DNA from: VRUE01 sp963819755
GTDB taxonomy: Bacteria; Actinomycetota; Thermoleophilia; Solirubrobacterales; 70-9
Direction: 5' to 3'
Length of the DNA: 64,000 bases
Assembly: GCA_963819755.1 (NCBI GenBank)
Contig: CAWFXB010000001.1
Coordinates: 930,001-994,000, forward strand
The notes below the pieces were generated by a model. That model made no database searches. It was not told the origin of the DNA and worked only from the letters and a program-made list of their open reading frames with translations. Numbering within the stretch: position 1 is the first letter of the stretch; each line of letters begins with the position of its first letter. This document shows, one piece after another, positions 34,732 to 44,050 of this stretch. Made by a program: the position numbers and the translations under genes.

Positions 34732-35469
34732 CTAATAGAGCGCAGTGGCGAGACGCCTGCGGTACTCGCGGGCCACCGGATCGGCGGGGTCGAGCTCGCT
34801 GAGGATGCCAACGATGGCGCGACGCAGATCCTCGCGGGTGTCCTCGTCGGCGCTATCGAGCTCTCCCAGCAGAGCATCGAGCGGCGCCTCGCGATGGCCG
34901 CGATCGAGAGTGGCGAAAGCCTCCGTCCCGATGCCCTCTTTCGCCAGGCGCACCCGAGCAGCGATTCCCTCGGCGGCGAAGTCGCCCTCGTGCGACTCGA
35001 CCGCTTCAAGCGCCTCGTCCTCCGCCCCGCGCTCAAGCCGCGCCTTGGCGAGGGCCACGGCGATGTCGGCGCGGCGCGGCTCCAGTTCAGCCGCCTCGCG
35101 CAGTGATAGCTCGTCGCCCTTGGCGAGCAGCTCGTCTGCCCGCGAGGGGACCAGCGAGTCGAACAGCTCCTCGACCTTCGCCTTCGGCACGGCGCCGACG
35201 AACTCGCCGGCGACCTTGCCGTCGCGAAAGGCCTTCACCGCCGGTATCCCCTGCACTTGGTAGCGCGCCGCCAGTGCCTGATTCGCGTCGACATCGACCT
35301 TGGCCAGCACCACCTTGCCACCGTGGGCCACCTCGGCCGCCTCCAGAGCCGGGGTCAGCGTGCGACAGGGCCCACACCACTCGGCCCAGAAGTCGACCAC
35401 GACCGGGACCTGCCTGGAGCGCTCGATCACCTCCTTGGCGAAGCTCGCCTCGGTCACGTCAACCGCCAT
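34732..35469 (-). CDS. Thioredoxin-TPR fusion, CnoX/YbbN-like co-chaperone
   Basis: Residues 1-~108 are a thioredoxin domain with the active WCGPC at 31-35 (C32, C35). Residues ~115-245 are helical repeats like the TPR-like part of CnoX (YbbN), which holds oxidised proteins and passes them to chaperones. The length of 245 residues is short of E. coli CnoX (~284) but has the same domain order. It lies 2 bp after uvrB and 45 bp before murD. Ordinary thioredoxin is ~108 residues, so this is not TrxA itself. Confidence 0.85.
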   Translation of the reverse strand: MAVDVTEASFAKEVIERSRQVPVVVDFWAEWCGPCRTLTPALEAAEVAHGGKVVLAKVDVDANQALAARYQVQGIPAVKAFRDGKVAGEFVGAVPKAKVEELFDSLVPSRADELLAKGDELSLREAAELEPRRADIAVALAKARLERGAEDEALEAVESHEGDFAAEGIAARVRLAKEGIGTEAFATLDRGHREAPLDALLGELDSADEDTREDLRRAIVGILSELDPADPVAREYRRRLATALY

Positions 35470-35471
35470 GC

Positions 35472-37469
35472 CTATGCTCCCGCCGTCATCCCATCGAGGT
35501 CGCGGCGCAGCTCTTTCAGCTCGTCGCGAAGGCGACCGGCCTCCTCGAAGCGCAGGTCGTCGGCGGCGGCGAGCATTTCCTCCTCGAGCGCGACGATCGT
35601 GCGCTCGAGCTCGGCCGGGTCGGCGAAATCGCCGCCCGCCTTGCGGCGCCGGCGTTTCGGCGCCCTGTCCTCCATCGCCAGGAACTCGGACATCTCGGAA
35701 ATTCCCTTACGGACGGTCTCCGGGGTGATCCCGTGCTCCTCGTTGTAAGCGAGCTGGATCGCCCGACGGCGGTCGGTCTCGCTCATCGCCGCGCGCATCG
35801 CGTCGGTCTCCCTGTCCGCGTACATCAGCACCCGCCCGTTGACGTTGCGGGCGGCACGGCCGATCGTCTGTACGAGGCTGGTCTCACCGCGCAGGAAGCC
35901 CTCCTTGTCGGCATCGAGGATCGCCACCAACGAGACCTCGGGCAGGTCCAGCCCCTCGCGCAGGAGGTTGACGCCGACCAGCACGTCGTACTCGCCGAGG
36001 CGCAGGTCGCGGACGATCTGGATCCGTTCCAGGGTGTCGATCTCCGAGTGCAGGTAGCGGACCTTGATCCCGTACTCGAGCAGGTAGTTGGTCAGGTCCT
36101 CGGCCATCTTCTTGGTCAGCGTCGTGACCAGGACCCGGTCGCCGGCCTCGGCGACAACCTTGATCTCGTTCATCAGGTCGTCGATCTGGTTCTTGGTGGC
36201 CCGCAGCTCGATCTCCGGGTCGATGATCCCGGTCGGTCGCACGATCTGCTCGACCGTCCGCGTCGCTTCGGCCCGCTCGAAGGGCCCGGGCGTCGCCGAG
36301 ACCATCACCAGCTGGTCGACCCGCTCGAGGAACTCGTCGAACTTGAGCGGCCGGTTGTCGATCGCCGAGGGCAGGCGGAAGCCGTAGTCGATCAGGGTCG
36401 TCTTGCGCGATCTATCTCCCTCGTACATGCCGCCGATCTGCGGAATCGTCTGGTGGGACTCGTCGACGAAGACGACGAAGTCGTCCGGGAAGTAGTCGAT
36501 CAGGGTGTGCGGCGGGCTGCCGGGCGGGCGGCCGTCGAGGATGCGCGAGTAGTTCTCGATCCCCGAGGTGAAGCCGAGCTCTTTCAGCATCTCGATGTCG
36601 TAGGCGGTCCGCTGCCGCAGGCGGTGCGCCTCCAACTGCTTGCCCTCGTCCTCGAGCTCGGCGGTGCGCGAGTTCAGTTCGTGGCGGATCTCCTCGACCG
36701 CACGCTCCAGCGTCTCGTCGCGGGTGACGTAGTGGGACGCGGGCCAGACCGAGACGTGATCGATCGTGTCGAGAATCTCGCCGGTCAGCGGGTCGAAGTG
36801 CTGGATCGACTCGATCTCCTCGCCGAAAAGGGAGATCCGGTAGGCCGACTCGGCGTAGGAGGGCATGATCTCCAGCACCTCGCCGCGCACCCGGAAGGAG
36901 CCGCGGCCGAGGACCGCGTCGTTGCGCTGGTATTGCATTTTCACCAGCTTGCGCAGAACCTCGTCGCGGTCGATCCGCTCGCCGACTTTGAAGAGCTGCA
37001 TTTTTTCGTTGTAGACCTGCGGCGAGCCGATCCCGTAGATGCAGGAGACCGAGGCGACGATGATCACGTCACGGCGGGCGAACAGCGCCGCCGTCGCCGC
37101 GTGGCGCAGGCGGTCGATCTCGTCGTTGATCGAGGAGTCCTTCTCGATGTAGAGGTCCTGGGCCGGGACGTAGGCCTCGGGCTGGTAGTAGTCGTAGTAG
37201 GAGACGAAGTACTCGACCGAGTTCTCGGGGAAGAACTCGCGGAACTCGTTGCAAAGCTGCGCGGCCAGCGTCTTGTTGTGGGCGATCACGAGGCTGGGGC
37301 GCTGGACGGCGGCGATCGTCGCGGCCATCGTGAAGGTCTTGCCGGTGCCGGTTGCGCCGAGCAGGGTCTGGAAGCGCTCCCCCTGCTCCAGCCCCTCGGC
37401 GAGCCCGGCGATCGCTTTGGGTTGATCCGCGGTCGGCGTGTAGGCGGGGTTGAGCTCGAAATCGGGCAC
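35472..37469 (-). CDS. uvrB: UvrABC excinuclease subunit B
   Basis: DNA-damage-verifying helicase-like subunit of nucleotide excision repair, 665 residues. Walker A is GATGTGKTFT near residue 39; the beta-hairpin appears in YYDYYQPEAYVPAQDLY, and the C-terminal UVR motif in LEEEMLAAADDLRFEEAGRL binds UvrC. ATG at 37469 fits the usual N-terminus (FELNPAYTPTADQPKAI). Upstream stands the 37-bp perfect palindrome at 37484, a possible operator. Confidence 0.97.
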   Translation of the reverse strand: MPDFELNPAYTPTADQPKAIAGLAEGLEQGERFQTLLGATGTGKTFTMAATIAAVQRPSLVIAHNKTLAAQLCNEFREFFPENSVEYFVSYYDYYQPEAYVPAQDLYIEKDSSINDEIDRLRHAATAALFARRDVIIVASVSCIYGIGSPQVYNEKMQLFKVGERIDRDEVLRKLVKMQYQRNDAVLGRGSFRVRGEVLEIMPSYAESAYRISLFGEEIESIQHFDPLTGEILDTIDHVSVWPASHYVTRDETLERAVEEIRHELNSRTAELEDEGKQLEAHRLRQRTAYDIEMLKELGFTSGIENYSRILDGRPPGSPPHTLIDYFPDDFVVFVDESHQTIPQIGGMYEGDRSRKTTLIDYGFRLPSAIDNRPLKFDEFLERVDQLVMVSATPGPFERAEATRTVEQIVRPTGIIDPEIELRATKNQIDDLMNEIKVVAEAGDRVLVTTLTKKMAEDLTNYLLEYGIKVRYLHSEIDTLERIQIVRDLRLGEYDVLVGVNLLREGLDLPEVSLVAILDADKEGFLRGETSLVQTIGRAARNVNGRVLMYADRETDAMRAAMSETDRRRAIQLAYNEEHGITPETVRKGISEMSEFLAMEDRAPKRRRRKAGGDFADPAELERTIVALEEEMLAAADDLRFEEAGRLRDELKELRRDLDGMTAGA

Positions 37470-37483
37470 GCGATGACCTTACC

Positions 37484-37520
37484 GGGCGCCTTTGTCTCCC
37501 CATGGGTGACAAAGGCGCCC
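37484..37520. repeat. 37-bp palindrome in the uvrB upstream region
   Basis: GGGCGCCTTTGTC (37484-37496) and GACAAAGGCGCCC (37508-37520) are exact reverse complements; the centre contains CCCATGGG. It begins 15 bases before the uvrB start codon in the divergent region. It may be an operator (uvrB is often damage-inducible, though this is not a known LexA box) or another member of the palindromic repeat class. Confidence 0.6.
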
Positions 37521-37549
37521 GCGGCCCGGGCCTGGAAGACTGCCGGGCG

Positions 37550-37918
37550 ATGACCCGCTCACAGAAAGCGCTCGCAGGCTTCTTCGCCTTTGCCGGCACG
37601 ATGCACTTCGTCATCCCGCGCAGCTACGAAGCGATGATGCCGCCCTCGCTGCCACGCCACCGCGAGGCGGTGATCGTCAGCGGGCTGGCCGAGATCGCCG
37701 GTGGCGCCGCCATCGTCCCAGCCCGCACCCGCCGCTTCGCGCGCTGGTGGTTGCTTAGCCTGCTGCTCGCCGTCTTCCCCGCGAACATCCACATGGCGGT
37801 CAATCCGGAGCAGGTGCGCGGCCTCGACCTCGATCGCGTCCCGCGCTGGGCTCTGTGGGCGCGATTGCCACTGCAACCGCTGGCGATGCTATGGGTCTGG
37901 CGAGCCACCCGCACCTGA
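37550..37918 (+). CDS. Small DoxX-like membrane protein
   Basis: A 122-residue protein with about four hydrophobic segments: QKALAGFFAFAGTMHFVIP, the EIAGGAAIV helix, RWWLLSLLLAVFPANIHMAV and a last one near LQPLAMLWVW. The FAFAGTMHF and PANIHMA patterns fit the DoxX-like family. I start it at ATG 37550, because the ATG at 37502 lies within the palindrome and adds a hydrophilic, unlike stretch. Function unknown; such proteins are sometimes tied to redox or stress responses. Confidence 0.75.
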   Translation: MTRSQKALAGFFAFAGTMHFVIPRSYEAMMPPSLPRHREAVIVSGLAEIAGGAAIVPARTRRFARWWLLSLLLAVFPANIHMAVNPEQVRGLDLDRVPRWALWARLPLQPLAMLWVWRATRT

Positions 37919-38001
37919 CACAAGTAGGATAAACGCGCGAGTTCCGTTTAGAAGCCTGCTGTCTGTAGAGCTTCTGTCAGCAAACGCAGAGAATTCCGTC
38001 C

Positions 38002-38250
38002 ATGAAACCACGCGATCGCTTCGCCACCAGTCTGCGCAAAGCCCGGCAGAAAGCCGAAATCTCCCAAGAGGAGCTCGGTTTCCGCTGTGATTTGCACCGC
38101 ACCGAGATCTCTTTGCTAGAGCGCGGCGGCCGGGAGCCGCGGCTCGGCACGATCATCAAGCTCTCCAGCGCCCTCGAGGTGACTCCGGAAGAACTGTGCA
38201 CCGGCATCTCCTGGAGCGTCAAATCCCAGAAATTCCTCTTCAAGAAGTAA
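38002..38250 (+). CDS. XRE-family helix-turn-helix regulator
   Basis: An 82-residue Cro/CI-like DNA-binding protein. The HTH is RFATSLRKARQKAEISQEEL followed by LHRTEISLLERGGREPRLGT, then the capping helix LSSALEVTPEELC. No sensor domain is attached. The gene has lower GC than its neighbours, suggesting recent arrival. Its targets are unknown; the DoxX-like gene 83 bases upstream on the same strand could be co-transcribed. Confidence 0.85.
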   Translation: MKPRDRFATSLRKARQKAEISQEELGFRCDLHRTEISLLERGGREPRLGTIIKLSSALEVTPEELCTGISWSVKSQKFLFKK

Positions 38251-38252
38251 GG

Positions 38253-38777
38253 CTAGGGCAGGAATTGTTCGATGATGCCCCCGGCGGGGCCTAGGAAGCT
38301 TTCGAGGTTGTTTAGTAAGGAGCGGGCGTCCTTGATCAGTTCGATCGCCTGGTCGACCGGGATCTGGCGCACGGTCGCGCGCAGGGGCGCGGCGAGGAGC
38401 GGGTTGAGGGCGCCGGCGCGTTCGGCGTCGCTGATCGCGCGCAGCAGGCCGGCGCGAATGGCCCGCGCCAGCTTGGCGTCGTCGATCCCGTAGCGCCGCA
38501 TGAACCGTTCACGCGACTGCGGGGTGGCAAGCGCGCGGGCAAGCGTCTCGCGGCTGACCCCCAGCTCGCAGGCGGCGCCGTCGAGCGCCGAGAGCGAGAA
38601 CTGCTGCGCTATCTCCTGCAGGCCTTCGGGTTCGGTCCAGGGGCGCGGCTTGCAGGGATCCTGCGTCTTCGCCGGCTCGTAGGAGGCCCCGCCGGCGGCG
38701 AGATAGGCGACGATGAGGGCCAGCGAGGCGGCGATCGCCGCGACGACCAGGAACCGCCCCCTTCCCTCCCCACTCAC
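38253..38777 (-). CDS. Membrane-anchored protein of unknown function
   Basis: 174 residues from GTG 38777, which overlaps the MFS stop (GTGA). One N-terminal membrane helix (RFLVVAAIAASLALIVAYLA) is followed by a short linker and a helical extracytoplasmic domain with PWTEPEGLQEIAQQFSLSAL and FMRRYGIDDAKLARAIRAGL. I do not recognise the family. It is the last gene of the coaE-transglycosylase-MFS run, and translational coupling suggests a role linked to the exporter. Confidence 0.7.
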   Translation of the reverse strand: MSGEGRGRFLVVAAIAASLALIVAYLAAGGASYEPAKTQDPCKPRPWTEPEGLQEIAQQFSLSALDGAACELGVSRETLARALATPQSRERFMRRYGIDDAKLARAIRAGLLRAISDAERAGALNPLLAAPLRATVRQIPVDQAIELIKDARSLLNNLESFLGPAGGIIEQFLP

Positions 38778-40141
38778 AGGTCCACCCTCCGTGCCAGGCC
38801 GATCGGGATCAGGGCCAGCAGACCGATCAGTGCGCCGAGGCCGAACGAGGGGCTGAAGGCGTGGGTGGCGGCGCGGTCGAGCTGTTCCTGCAGTTCTTCG
38901 CGCAGGAGGATCACGTCGGCGCGGGCGGCGGGGTCTTCGGGCAGCGGTTCGAAGGCGGGGCCCAGCGTCGGCACCTTCCCCCGCTCGCCTTCGAGCCGTT
39001 CCTCGATCCGCTGCGCGAGCTGCAGCTTGAGCAGCGGTTCGACCTTCGAGTCGAGCACGATCGCGGTACTGGCATCGATCGCATCGTTGCGCTGCTGGGC
39101 GATATCGGCGGTGAACAGCGGCGTCAGCACGATCAGGCCGATCGCGACGCCAGCGTGCCGGGCGGAGATCGTCCAGCCGCCGTGGATCGCCTGCGGCGCC
39201 CGGCCCGCCAGCGCCGTCTCGGTCAGCGCCGAGAGGACCAGGGCGAGGCCGAGGCCGACCAGGATCTGCGGCGGCACGGTCAGCACCACGTCTGCGTGCG
39301 GCAGCAGGGCGAGGCCGCCGAGGCCGCCCGCGACGAGGATCGCCCCCGCGGCGGCACGAGCTCGCTCGCTTCCCACGGAGGGCCCCAAACGGGCGCCGAG
39401 CAGAGCCGCCAGCGGCATCACGGAGACGACGATCGCCGCACCGATCGGGCTCAAGCGCCAACCTTCGATCAGCAACAGGACGAGCAGGAACAGCGCTGCG
39501 GCGATCGCCGCCGAGACCATCGCCAGGGCCAGGTTGGCGAGCAGGTGCGGGCGGCCGGTGCGACGCAGCTCGGTGGAGACGATCCCGGTTGCCGCCTCGT
39601 GCCGGGCGACGGCGAGGACGGGCACTCCCGCGGCGATCGCGATCGGCGCCTGGAGGAGGAAGATCGACTGCCAGGAGACGAGCTCGGTGAGCAGGCCGCC
39701 GACCGCTGGGCCGAGGGCTGCGCCGGCGGCACCGGCCGTCGCCCAGATGGCGACCGCGCGGCGCTCGGAGCCGACCGTGACCGGCAACAGCTCCAAGACC
39801 GCGGTGACAGCCAGAGCACCACCGAGCGCCTGCACGCAGCGGGCCGCGATCAGCGTGCTCAGCTCGGTCGAGAGCCCGCAGGCGAGCCCGGCACCGGCAA
39901 AGACGGCAAGTCCAATCGCCGCCGCGCGGCCAGGGCCGATGCGCCGCGCTAAGTGCGCGGCGGGAACCGCGGCCAGGGCCATCACCAGGTTGAAGGAGAT
40001 GAGCACCCAGGTCACACCGGCGACGCTGGTGTCCAGGTCGCGGTAGATCTGCGGCAGCGCCAGGACGACGATCGAGGAGTCGGCGAGGACGAGGCCGACG
40101 GCGACCGTGAGGGCGGTCAGGCGAGGGCGCGGCGGGCTCAA
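38774..40141 (-). CDS. MFS transporter, DHA2-like
   Basis: A 455-residue membrane protein with ~12-14 helices. The DHA2-type start LVLADSSIVVLALPQIYRDL and loop AHLARRIGPGRAAAIG are clear. Between helices near residues 345-425 lies a hydrophilic, charged stretch (LAQRIEERLEGERGKVPTLG and following), probably extracytoplasmic and unusual for an exporter. The TTG at 40141 overlaps the transglycosylase stop (TTGA); no ATG is near. Substrate unknown. Confidence 0.8.
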   Translation of the reverse strand: MSPPRPRLTALTVAVGLVLADSSIVVLALPQIYRDLDTSVAGVTWVLISFNLVMALAAVPAAHLARRIGPGRAAAIGLAVFAGAGLACGLSTELSTLIAARCVQALGGALAVTAVLELLPVTVGSERRAVAIWATAGAAGAALGPAVGGLLTELVSWQSIFLLQAPIAIAAGVPVLAVARHEAATGIVSTELRRTGRPHLLANLALAMVSAAIAAALFLLVLLLIEGWRLSPIGAAIVVSVMPLAALLGARLGPSVGSERARAAAGAILVAGGLGGLALLPHADVVLTVPPQILVGLGLALVLSALTETALAGRAPQAIHGGWTISARHAGVAIGLIVLTPLFTADIAQQRNDAIDASTAIVLDSKVEPLLKLQLAQRIEERLEGERGKVPTLGPAFEPLPEDPAARADVILLREELQEQLDRAATHAFSPSFGLGALIGLLALIPIGLARRVDL

Positions 40142-40716
40142 TATCCCAGCTCCTTGGCGTACTTTTCGCGATAGGCGCGCTGCTTGTCGAGAACGTCTTC
40201 GACATAGGCTCGAGTTTCGGGGAAGGGAATTTCTGCCACGCTCAGATCGCTGCCTCCCCAATTGTCGACGTTGGTCGGGCCGGCGTTATAGGCGGCAAGC
40301 GCAGCAACCACGTCCCCTTCATAGCGGTCGAGGAGTTCGCGCAAGAGGTAGGTGCCGTAGCGGATGTTGATTTCCGGGTCGCCGAGGTCGCCGAAATGGA
40401 AGGTGGTGCCGCCGCTGTGGCGCTCGATGTCCTTGGCGGCCTGCGGCGTGATCTGCATCAACCCGCGCGCGCCGGCGCTGGACGTGCGGTCGTCGAACTT
40501 CGACTCGGCGTAGATCACGGCGGCGATCAGGGCCGCGTCGACGTTCTTTTCCTTGGCCTGCTGGCGGATGATGTCCTCGTGGCGAAGTGGCAGCGTCAGC
40601 TCCTGGATCACGTCGTCGAACTTGCTGAAAAGCCCGAGCGCCAAGCCCGCGGCGACGCCGGCCACGACCGCGGCCCCCCCGACGAAGAGGCGCCGCCGCC
40701 TCGCCTTCTTCCTCAT
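40138..40716 (-). CDS. Lytic transglycosylase, SLT domain
   Basis: A 192-residue exported or membrane-anchored muramidase. A basic N-terminus (KKARRRR) precedes a hydrophobic segment at ~11-30; the SLT domain follows with the catalytic glutamate E71 in IYAESKFD, then SAGARGLMQITPQAA and ALAAYNAGPTNVDNWGG. It cleaves glycan strands with formation of 1,6-anhydro-MurNAc. The ATG overlaps the coaE stop by four bases. Confidence 0.92.
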   Translation of the reverse strand: MRKKARRRRLFVGGAAVVAGVAAGLALGLFSKFDDVIQELTLPLRHEDIIRQQAKEKNVDAALIAAVIYAESKFDDRTSSAGARGLMQITPQAAKDIERHSGGTTFHFGDLGDPEINIRYGTYLLRELLDRYEGDVVAALAAYNAGPTNVDNWGGSDLSVAEIPFPETRAYVEDVLDKQRAYREKYAKELGY

Positions 40717-41297
40717 GCACGCAGCTTCTCGACAAGGGCGGACAGCTCCCGCTCGAGGTCCTCGACGCTGCCGTCGTTCTGGATGACGTGCGCCGCACGG
40801 GATGCCTTTTCCGCCTGGGCCAGCTGACGCGCCTCGCGCTCGTCGACCAGGGCATGACCGCGTGCCCGGGCGCGCTCGCCGCGGATCTCGTCCGAGGCGA
40901 TCACGGCAACCGTCGTGTCGAAAGCCTCCTCCATGCCCGCCTCGAAGAGCAACGGCACCTCGACCACGGCGACCTCCGCCCCCTCTGGGAGCGACGTCAA
41001 CCAGACCCCGATCCGTTCTCCCACCAGCGGATGGATCTGTCCCTCGAGCCACTTCAACTCATCGGTGTCGGCAAAGACGATCGAGCCGATCCGATCGCGG
41101 TCCACCTTCCCGGCGGGAGCGACCTTGCGTCCCCAGCGCTCGACCAGCCGCGGCAGCAGCGGCTCGGTCTCGAGCAGCTCGTGAACCACCGCGTCGCTGG
41201 AAATCGTCTCCGCCCCCAGCCGCCCAAAGGCAGCGAGAGCCTCGGACTTCCCAGCCGCGATCCCCCCAGTGAGCCCGATCGTAAGCGGCCGGGCCAC
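40713..41297 (-). CDS. coaE: Dephospho-CoA kinase
   Basis: Last step of coenzyme A synthesis. The P-loop GGIAAGKS is at residues 11-18, followed by the substrate-binding ISSDAVVHELL and later VVEVPLLFEAGMEEAFD. The 194-residue length is standard. A GTG start at 41297 lies 8 bp after rpsA. The rpsA-coaE order is common in Actinobacteria. Confidence 0.95.
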   Translation of the reverse strand: MARPLTIGLTGGIAAGKSEALAAFGRLGAETISSDAVVHELLETEPLLPRLVERWGRKVAPAGKVDRDRIGSIVFADTDELKWLEGQIHPLVGERIGVWLTSLPEGAEVAVVEVPLLFEAGMEEAFDTTVAVIASDEIRGERARARGHALVDEREARQLAQAEKASRAAHVIQNDGSVEDLERELSALVEKLRA

Positions 41298-41305
41298 AGC
41301 CCAGC

Positions 41306-42820
41306 TCAGGACTCGGGCGGAGCCTCGGTCGACTCGGCAGCCGGAGGCTCCTCAGCCTCTGGCTCCGGCTCTGCAGCCTCTGGCGCCTCGGTCTCAGCAT
41401 CCGGAGCAGTCGCCTCCTCGGCAACGGGCTCCTCAACCTCAGGCTGCTCAGGTTCGGCCTCGGCAGCAGGCTCCTCAACCTCGGCAACGGCCTCAGCGGG
41501 AACCTCCTCAGACTCCTCTGCCGTGGGTGGCGTGGAGGTGGGCTCGTCGTCCGTAGCCTGCGAGGACGAGGAGTCCTCCTCCGCGACAGGACCCGCGGCC
41601 TGAGGCTCCTCGGTTGAAGTCGTCTCCTCTGAGCCTTCCGAGCCAGCCGCTTCCAGCTGCTCGCCAAGGTCCCCCATCGGCATGTTCTGCCCCTCGACCC
41701 GCTTGATGCTGAGCGAGAGCCGCCGCCGCTCCTCGTCGATCTCGAGGATCTTCACGTTCAGTGTGGAGTTGGGCTCGACCACCTCGCTCGGGCTCTCGAC
41801 GTGGTGATCGGCGAGCTCGGAGATGTGGACCAGGCCCTCGACGCCGGGCAGGATCTCGACGAAGGCGCCGAAGGCGACGACCTTGGTGACCGTCCCCTCG
41901 AGCACGTCGCCGGGACGGTGGGTGCTGATCACCCGCTGCCACGGGTCCTCCTGGGTCTGCTTGAGGCCGAGCGAGATGCGCTGGCGGTCGCGGTCGATGT
42001 CGAGCACTTTGATCCGCACCGTGTCGCCGATCGAGACGACCTCGGAGGGATGGTTGACGTGGCTCCAGGAAAGCTCGGAGATGTGGATCAGGCCGTCGAT
42101 GCCCTCGAGGTCGACGAAGGCGCCGAAGTCGACGATGTTGGAGATCTTGCCCTCGACCACCTGGCCGGGCTCGAGCTTGCCGAGGATCTGCTCGCGGACC
42201 TCCTTGCGCTCTTCCTCGAGCACGGCGCGCCGCGAGAGCACCACGTTGTTGCGACTGCGGTTCAGCTCGATCACTTTGCACTCGAGCGTCTGGCCGAGGA
42301 ACTCGTCGAGGTTGTGGACGCGGCGGATGTCGACCAGCGAGGCGGGCAGGAAGCCGCGCACCCCGAGGTCGAGGATGAGGCCGCCCTTGACGACCTCGAT
42401 GACACTGCCTTCGACCGGTTCGCCGGACTCCGCGGCAGCCTCGATGCGGCGCCACGCCTTCTCGAAGCGGGCCCGCTTCTTGGAGAGGACGAGGCGACCC
42501 TCGGCGTCCTCTTTGGTGAGCACGAGCGCGTCGATCTCCTCGCCCAGCTCGACCTCGTCAGCCGGGTCGACCGACTTGCGGATCGAGAGCTCGGTCGAGG
42601 GGATTACTCCCTCCGACTTGTAGCCGATGTCGACGAGGACCTCGTCTTTGTCGATCCGCACGACCTTGCCTTTGACGACGTCGCCCTCGTCGAAGGAGAC
42701 CATCGTCGCCGCGTAGTTCGGCACGATCTTGCCGTCGATTTCGACGAGCAAGCCGTTGGAGCCCTCGACCGGGGAACCAGTCGGAGCGTCAGGAGTCAAG
42801 GTCGTATCGGTCAGGGACAC
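41306..42820 (-). CDS. rpsA: 30S ribosomal protein S1
   Basis: 504 residues with four S1 repeats: ~42-110 (GDVVKGKVVRIDKDEVLVDI), ~130-200, ~220-290 (GQVVEGKISNIVDFGAFVDL) and ~305-375 (GDVLEGTVTKVVAFGAFVEI). S1 helps mRNA bind the 30S subunit. The last ~120 residues form a very acidic, Glu/Pro/Ala-rich disordered tail. Four repeats are typical for Gram-positive S1. GTG start at 42820 is 38 bases from the divergent FAD gene. Confidence 0.95.
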   Translation of the reverse strand: MSLTDTTLTPDAPTGSPVEGSNGLLVEIDGKIVPNYAATMVSFDEGDVVKGKVVRIDKDEVLVDIGYKSEGVIPSTELSIRKSVDPADEVELGEEIDALVLTKEDAEGRLVLSKKRARFEKAWRRIEAAAESGEPVEGSVIEVVKGGLILDLGVRGFLPASLVDIRRVHNLDEFLGQTLECKVIELNRSRNNVVLSRRAVLEEERKEVREQILGKLEPGQVVEGKISNIVDFGAFVDLEGIDGLIHISELSWSHVNHPSEVVSIGDTVRIKVLDIDRDRQRISLGLKQTQEDPWQRVISTHRPGDVLEGTVTKVVAFGAFVEILPGVEGLVHISELADHHVESPSEVVEPNSTLNVKILEIDEERRRLSLSIKRVEGQNMPMGDLGEQLEAAGSEGSEETTSTEEPQAAGPVAEEDSSSSQATDDEPTSTPPTAEESEEVPAEAVAEVEEPAAEAEPEQPEVEEPVAEEATAPDAETEAPEAAEPEPEAEEPPAAESTEAPPES

Positions 42821-42857
42821 AGCGGGGCATCATTGCAAAGTAAGTACGCTCCACGTC

Positions 42858-44050
42858 GTGCCGATCCGCGCCACGAAACGCGGGGACGAACGCGGTCCCC
42901 TCTCCGGCAGCCACGACGTGCTGATCTGCGGTGCCAGCTTCGCCGGCCTGGCGGTCGCCCGCGAGCTGGCCGGCTCGGCGCCGGCGTGCTGGTGGTCGAT
43001 CGCTACGAGATCGGCGAGCGGCAGACCTCGGCCTGTGGCATTCCGACCGAGTGGCTGCGGGCGACCGGCCTGATGGGGGCCGAGCGGCAGCGCTTCAACT
43101 CGCTGATGATCCACACCCCACACGGCAGCAGGCGCTACGAGCTGCCCTGGACCTTCTCGACCTTCGACTACCGCACGCTCTGCGAGCTGCTCTGGGACCA
43201 GTGCGACGCCCGCTTCGAGACGGCGAAGGTCAACGGCCGCGCCGCGGCGGCCAACGGCGACGGCGCGATCGCGGTCGAGACCGACCGTGGCGTGCTCTCG
43301 GCGCCGCTCGTCGTCGATGCGCTCGGCTGGCGCCGCATGCTCGCCTCCGGCGATGGCTTCCAGCCCCCCGACGCGCCACTCTCGCGCGGGCTGGAGGTGC
43401 ATCCGGGCGGCAGCAGCGAGGACCTGGCGGTCTGGATCGATCGCCGCTACGTCCCGGCGGGCTACGGCTGGTCCTTCCCCGCCCGTGACGAGCTGCGGAT
43501 CGGCGTCGGCTCCTTCGACCCGCGCTTCCACGTCCGCGAGACGACCGAGCTGCTCGCCGAAGACCTCGGCAGCGAGCGGGTCCGCTATCAAGGCAACTGG
43601 ATCCCGCACGAGCTGCGCCGCGCCACCGAGGGCGGCGTCTTCTTCGCCGGCGACTCCGCCGGCCACTGCCTGCCGCTGACCGCCGAGGGGATCAGGACGG
43701 CCCTCTACTTCGGCGTCGCGCTCGGGCGCGAGCTGCGCGACGTCTACGAGGGGAATCAGGACCGCGACCGCGCCGCGTCCCGCTACGGGGAGTTCCACGA
43801 CTCCCACGAGTGGAAGTTCCGCTGGATGCTGCGTGTGCAGCGACTCGTGCCGCGCATCCCGCCGCGTCTGCTGGGCCCGATGATCCGGTTGCTGGGCACC
43901 AAGCGCTTCGTCGACTGGTCCTTCGAGCACTACCTGCGGATCGCGCCGCCGCCCTCAGCGAACGACGAGGACGGTACCCGCCATCAGCAGGACGATGCCG
44001 GCGATCCGCTCGGGGCTGAGCGGAACCTGGTCGAGGCCGAACAGGCCTAG
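42858..44050 (+). CDS. FAD-dependent oxidoreductase, geranylgeranyl-reductase-like, with apparent frameshift
   Basis: The N-terminal FAD fingerprint DVLICGASFAGLAVARELAG is in one frame and the remainder, from GVLVVDRYEIGERQTSACG, in another. One base is missing in a GC stretch at about 42971-42985. The body carries the GGR-family features PAGYGWSFPARDELRIGVG and GGVFFAGDSAGHCLPLTAEG. Such enzymes reduce isoprenoid chains or hydroxylate aromatics; the substrate is unknown. The frame runs to 44050, 96 bases over the convergent transporter gene, though recognisable homology ends near 43955. Corrected length ~397 residues. Confidence 0.75.
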
